DNA of 23,101 nucleotides from a virus: positions 1 to 23,101 of the IMG/VR virus record IMGVR_UViG_3300042154_000164, one strand, 5' to 3'. The notes beneath the pieces are model-generated. The model made no database searches. It saw only the letters and a program-made list of their open reading frames with translations, and was not told where the DNA came from. Position numbers and translations under genes: made by a program. Of the stretch, positions 21,158-23,101 are shown in pieces (position 1 is the first letter of the stretch; every line of letters begins with the position of its first letter).

Positions 21158-22801
21158 ATGGAAAACCCATACGCTAAATACGGCAAGCCCTCAGCAAATC
21201 CATACGCAAAGTATGGCAAACCGGAAGGTCTGACGCTTGGCCGCGCGGCGGAAGTTGCTGTCGGTGAAGCGTTGCCGACCGCAGCGGCTGCTGGGCTTGG
21301 CGGTTTAGCAGGCGCTGCACTTGGCGTGGGGGCTCTGCCGGCGGCGGCGTTGGGCGCGGGCGCTCTTGGCGCGGCCGAACTTGGCACGTCTCTTTACAAT
21401 ATCGCTGCGCCAGCGTTCGGCGCACAGCCGGTCAGAACGCCGGTTGAAATGTTCCAAGAGCGGTTTACGCCGTCGTATCGGCCTCAGACTCCGGCCGAAA
21501 AAGTCGAAGCCGGCTTGGTTGGCGGCGCGATTGGTGGTCTGACCCAAGCACGCGGCGCTAATGCGTTGCTGCGCTATCTTGCGCCAGAAACTCGCGGCGC
21601 GCGCATGGCGGAAGGGTTTGCGGCTGGCCCTGCCGCGCAGACGGCGGCCGGCGCTATCGGTGGCGCTGCGCCTGAATACTACAAAGAAGTCGCCGGCGGC
21701 GAGAACCCTTACTTTCAGTTTGGCCTCGGCGTGCTGGGCGGCGGCCTTGGCGGACGCGCGATGGGCGCTATTGAGCGCGGCGCGACCCGCGCAGCGCCGA
21801 CGATGGCGCAGAACATCGAACAGGGCGCTAAGGATCTTGGCCAGAAGGCCCGTAATCTGCGTGCTGAAGCCTATTCGTCTGGCGCTCAATATGACGCCTC
21901 TGCCTATGACAACTTTGTCAGCGGCATGGAGCAGGATTTCAAAAACCAATACCAATGGAATCCAGCGAAGAAAGCGCGATTCGGAAACATAAACGACGTT
22001 ATGTCCGATTTGGCGTCGACCAAAGGCAAAGACGTTACGATGGCAGACATACATGGTCTGCGCAAAGACGCCGGCACTATATTCCAAAATCCCGCCGCAA
22101 ACGATGTCGAGCGCGCTATGGCGCACGATGTTGTCGAACGTATCGACTTGTTTCGTAACGAACCGATGAACGCGGTCCCCGGCGGCGAGTTGGCGGCGGC
22201 TAAGGGAACGTCGAATCTTACCAAATCCATAGAGGCGGACGCTCGGCTGTTTAGAAACGCCGACGTTCAAGCGGCGATGACGGCTGCTAGAGAAGCGCCT
22301 AACTTTGCAACAGGTGTAAAGCAACAGTTTACAGCGCTCAAAAAGTCTGGGGCGTATAAGTCTTTTACACCTGAGCAACAAAAGATAATAAGCGATCTAG
22401 CCAGTGGTCGCTCGTCGTCAAGAGCGATCAATTTTATGGCCGCGTTTGCACCTAGCTTCACCAAGACTGGATTGGCCGAAGCGGGTCTGACGGCCGCGCC
22501 GTTTGCGGTTGGCTTTATGCCGACTGAATACCGCGAAAAATATCTGATGGACGATTACGCCAACATTGGCGCGTTAGGCGCTATAGGCGCGGCAAGCGCG
22601 GGTCTTTTGGCCAAGAAGCGCCAGACGGCCAACGCCATGCGAGCATCGCAACAGCTTCAGTCTAACATCCTCGGTAATGTTGCCGCGCCGCCAATTAACT
22701 ACGGAAATCTCCCGTCATTGGCCGCAGCCGGCGCGCAAGGTCTGGCGTATCAAGGCCAGAACAGCATGATTGATCCTTACGCACGGTTCACGAGGCGATA
22801 A
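21158..22801 (+). CDS. Large ejection protein with membrane-active segments (547 aa)
   Basis: The ATG follows the previous stop directly. It begins with two copies of NPYAKYGKP (residues 3-11 and 14-22, step 11), a motif style seen at the start of some phage ejection proteins. Then come long Gly/Ala/Leu-rich hydrophobic stretches (GEALPTAAAAGLGGLAGAAL, residues about 36-75, and again 118-175) that could insert in membranes. The middle (about 215-420) is helical and hydrophilic. Another hydrophobic part lies at about 440-505 (FAVGFMPTEY, IGALGAIGAASAGLLAKKR). This is the expected make-up of a protein ejected to form a channel, as P22 gp16 or T7 internal core proteins. No enzyme motif is visible. 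Confidence 0.75.
   Translation: MENPYAKYGKPSANPYAKYGKPEGLTLGRAAEVAVGEALPTAAAAGLGGLAGAALGVGALPAAALGAGALGAAELGTSLYNIAAPAFGAQPVRTPVEMFQERFTPSYRPQTPAEKVEAGLVGGAIGGLTQARGANALLRYLAPETRGARMAEGFAAGPAAQTAAGAIGGAAPEYYKEVAGGENPYFQFGLGVLGGGLGGRAMGAIERGATRAAPTMAQNIEQGAKDLGQKARNLRAEAYSSGAQYDASAYDNFVSGMEQDFKNQYQWNPAKKARFGNINDVMSDLASTKGKDVTMADIHGLRKDAGTIFQNPAANDVERAMAHDVVERIDLFRNEPMNAVPGGELAAAKGTSNLTKSIEADARLFRNADVQAAMTAAREAPNFATGVKQQFTALKKSGAYKSFTPEQQKIISDLASGRSSSRAINFMAAFAPSFTKTGLAEAGLTAAPFAVGFMPTEYREKYLMDDYANIGALGAIGAASAGLLAKKRQTANAMRASQQLQSNILGNVAAPPINYGNLPSLAAAGAQGLAYQGQNSMIDPYARFTRR
21164..21223 (+). repeat. Two in-frame copies of the NPYAKYGKP motif
   Basis: AACCCATACGCTAAATACGG and AATCCATACGCAAAGTATGG, 33 bases apart, code for the same nine residues with synonymous changes, so the peptide is under selection. 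Confidence 0.85.
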
Positions 22802-22803
22802 TT

Positions 22804-23052
22804 ATGGTCGAATATCAAGTTCTCTTTGACGTAGCCATTGGCGTGATTGGCGTGCTGGGCGGCTGGACGCTCAACACTGTCTGGGCGGCCGTGAAGGATC
22901 TTCAGCAAGCCGACAAGGAACTGGCGGAAAAGGTCGGCCAGATTGAAGTTCTGGTCGCCGGGCGCTATGTGACCCGCGAGGACTTTAATCAGGTGCTGAA
23001 TCAGGTGTTTGAAAGACTTGACCGCATCCGTGACTTGGTGAGCCAACGATGA
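22804..23052 (+). CDS. One-helix membrane protein, holin candidate (82 aa)
   Basis: Residues about 6-27 (VLFDVAIGVIGVLGGWTLNT) form one transmembrane helix. The rest is a charged coiled coil (DLQQADKELAEKVGQIEVLV, GRYVTREDF, QVFERLDRIRDLVSQR). Proteins with one membrane helix, a helical DLQQADKxLAxKV segment and VAGxYVTRExF lie just before endolysin genes in many phages and are usually called holin or simply hypothetical. It overlaps the endolysin start by ATGA, which supports a lysis role. A type I or II holin would normally have two or three helices, so it could also be a class III holin or a regulator of lysis. Confidence 0.72.
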   Translation: MVEYQVLFDVAIGVIGVLGGWTLNTVWAAVKDLQQADKELAEKVGQIEVLVAGRYVTREDFNQVLNQVFERLDRIRDLVSQR

Positions 23053-23101
23053 AAGAGAACTACGACGCCGCGCTGAAGGCGACGCTGCGCTACGAAGGCG
23101 G
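23049..23101 (+). CDS. Endolysin, GH108-type lysozyme, N-terminal fragment (cut by window)
   Basis: Only 17 codons are seen: MKENYDAALKATLRYEGG. The pattern F/Y-DxAL-x-x-x-L-x-x-EGG, with a catalytic-type Glu followed by two Gly, is the usual start of glycoside hydrolase family 108 N-acetylmuramidases, which break the cell wall at the end of infection. ATGA overlap with the preceding membrane protein fits a lysis cassette. The remainder lies outside the window, so the family call rests on this short piece and the context. Confidence 0.68.
   Translation, partial: MKENYDAALKATLRYEG

Noticed and set aside
20141-22381. Long minus-strand frames opposite the ejection genes (20141-21115 and 21305-22381)
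   Set aside because: Compositionally biased Arg/Ser/Leu-rich translations with no recognisable domain; the plus-strand genes there are well supported.
1-23101. tRNA genes, CRISPR arrays, integrase or attachment site
   Set aside because: I saw no cloverleaf-like tRNA sequence between genes, no regularly spaced direct repeats outside coding repeats, and no recombinase-like protein; gaps are too short to hold most of these.

Overview
This window is a 23.1 kb stretch of a tailed double-stranded DNA phage or prophage. It is the virion-structure and lysis block of a short-tailed (podovirus-type) phage with a P22-like head and portal design. Every supported gene reads on the + strand. The genes are packed end to end, most neighbours overlap by a few bases or are only a few bases apart, and no gene-free stretch exceeds about 60 bases. 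I saw no tRNA, integrase, repressor, CRISPR array or insertion sequence, so lifestyle (virulent or temperate) and host cannot be settled here. The fairly GC-rich genes and familiar protein styles fit a proteobacterial, perhaps alphaproteobacterial, host; that is inference.

Layout. 1-3604: end of the large terminase, a tiny basic protein (DUF6496-like), an unrecognised 207-residue protein, and the P22-type portal. 3601-5763: five small genes of mostly unknown function, including one built almost wholly of regular 26- and 22-residue repeats and one that is largely coiled coil. 5775-9955: a fibre and receptor-binding island with four fibre-like proteins, a free-standing HNH homing-type endonuclease, and small fibre-accessory proteins. 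Two consecutive units have the same plan (fibre with a C1q-like end plus a 58-residue XkdW-like protein); a third unit pairs a longer fibre with a tail-fibre-assembly-like protein. 10001-12551: scaffold, a second HNH endonuclease with a possible promoter and palindrome of its own, and the P22-type coat protein. 12554-13570: two decoration-type proteins bounded by two hairpins, each capped by a UNCG tetraloop. 13593-18139: a small conserved protein that overlaps its neighbour by 197 bases, gp4-like and gp10-like tail accessory factors, a C1q-like tail protein, a tailspike/fibre with a P22-like head-binding start, and a GNAT-like protein. 18141-22801: three large ejection (pilot) proteins, one carrying a lytic transglycosylase domain and one carrying 11-residue repeats. 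22804-23101: a one-helix membrane protein (holin candidate) and the start of a GH108-type endolysin.

How it works together: the terminase packages DNA through the portal into a scaffold/coat procapsid. Decoration proteins stabilise the shell, gp4/gp10-like proteins plug the portal and form the tail tube, and fibres and the tailspike bind the host. Ejection proteins with a built-in wall-cutting domain escort the DNA, and the holin/endolysin pair ends infection. The main surprises are a 6.4 kb fibre island placed between portal and scaffold (adjacent in P22), the duplicated fibre/XkdW-like units, the regular repeat proteins, and the HNH gene inserted seamlessly into a chain of overlapping genes.
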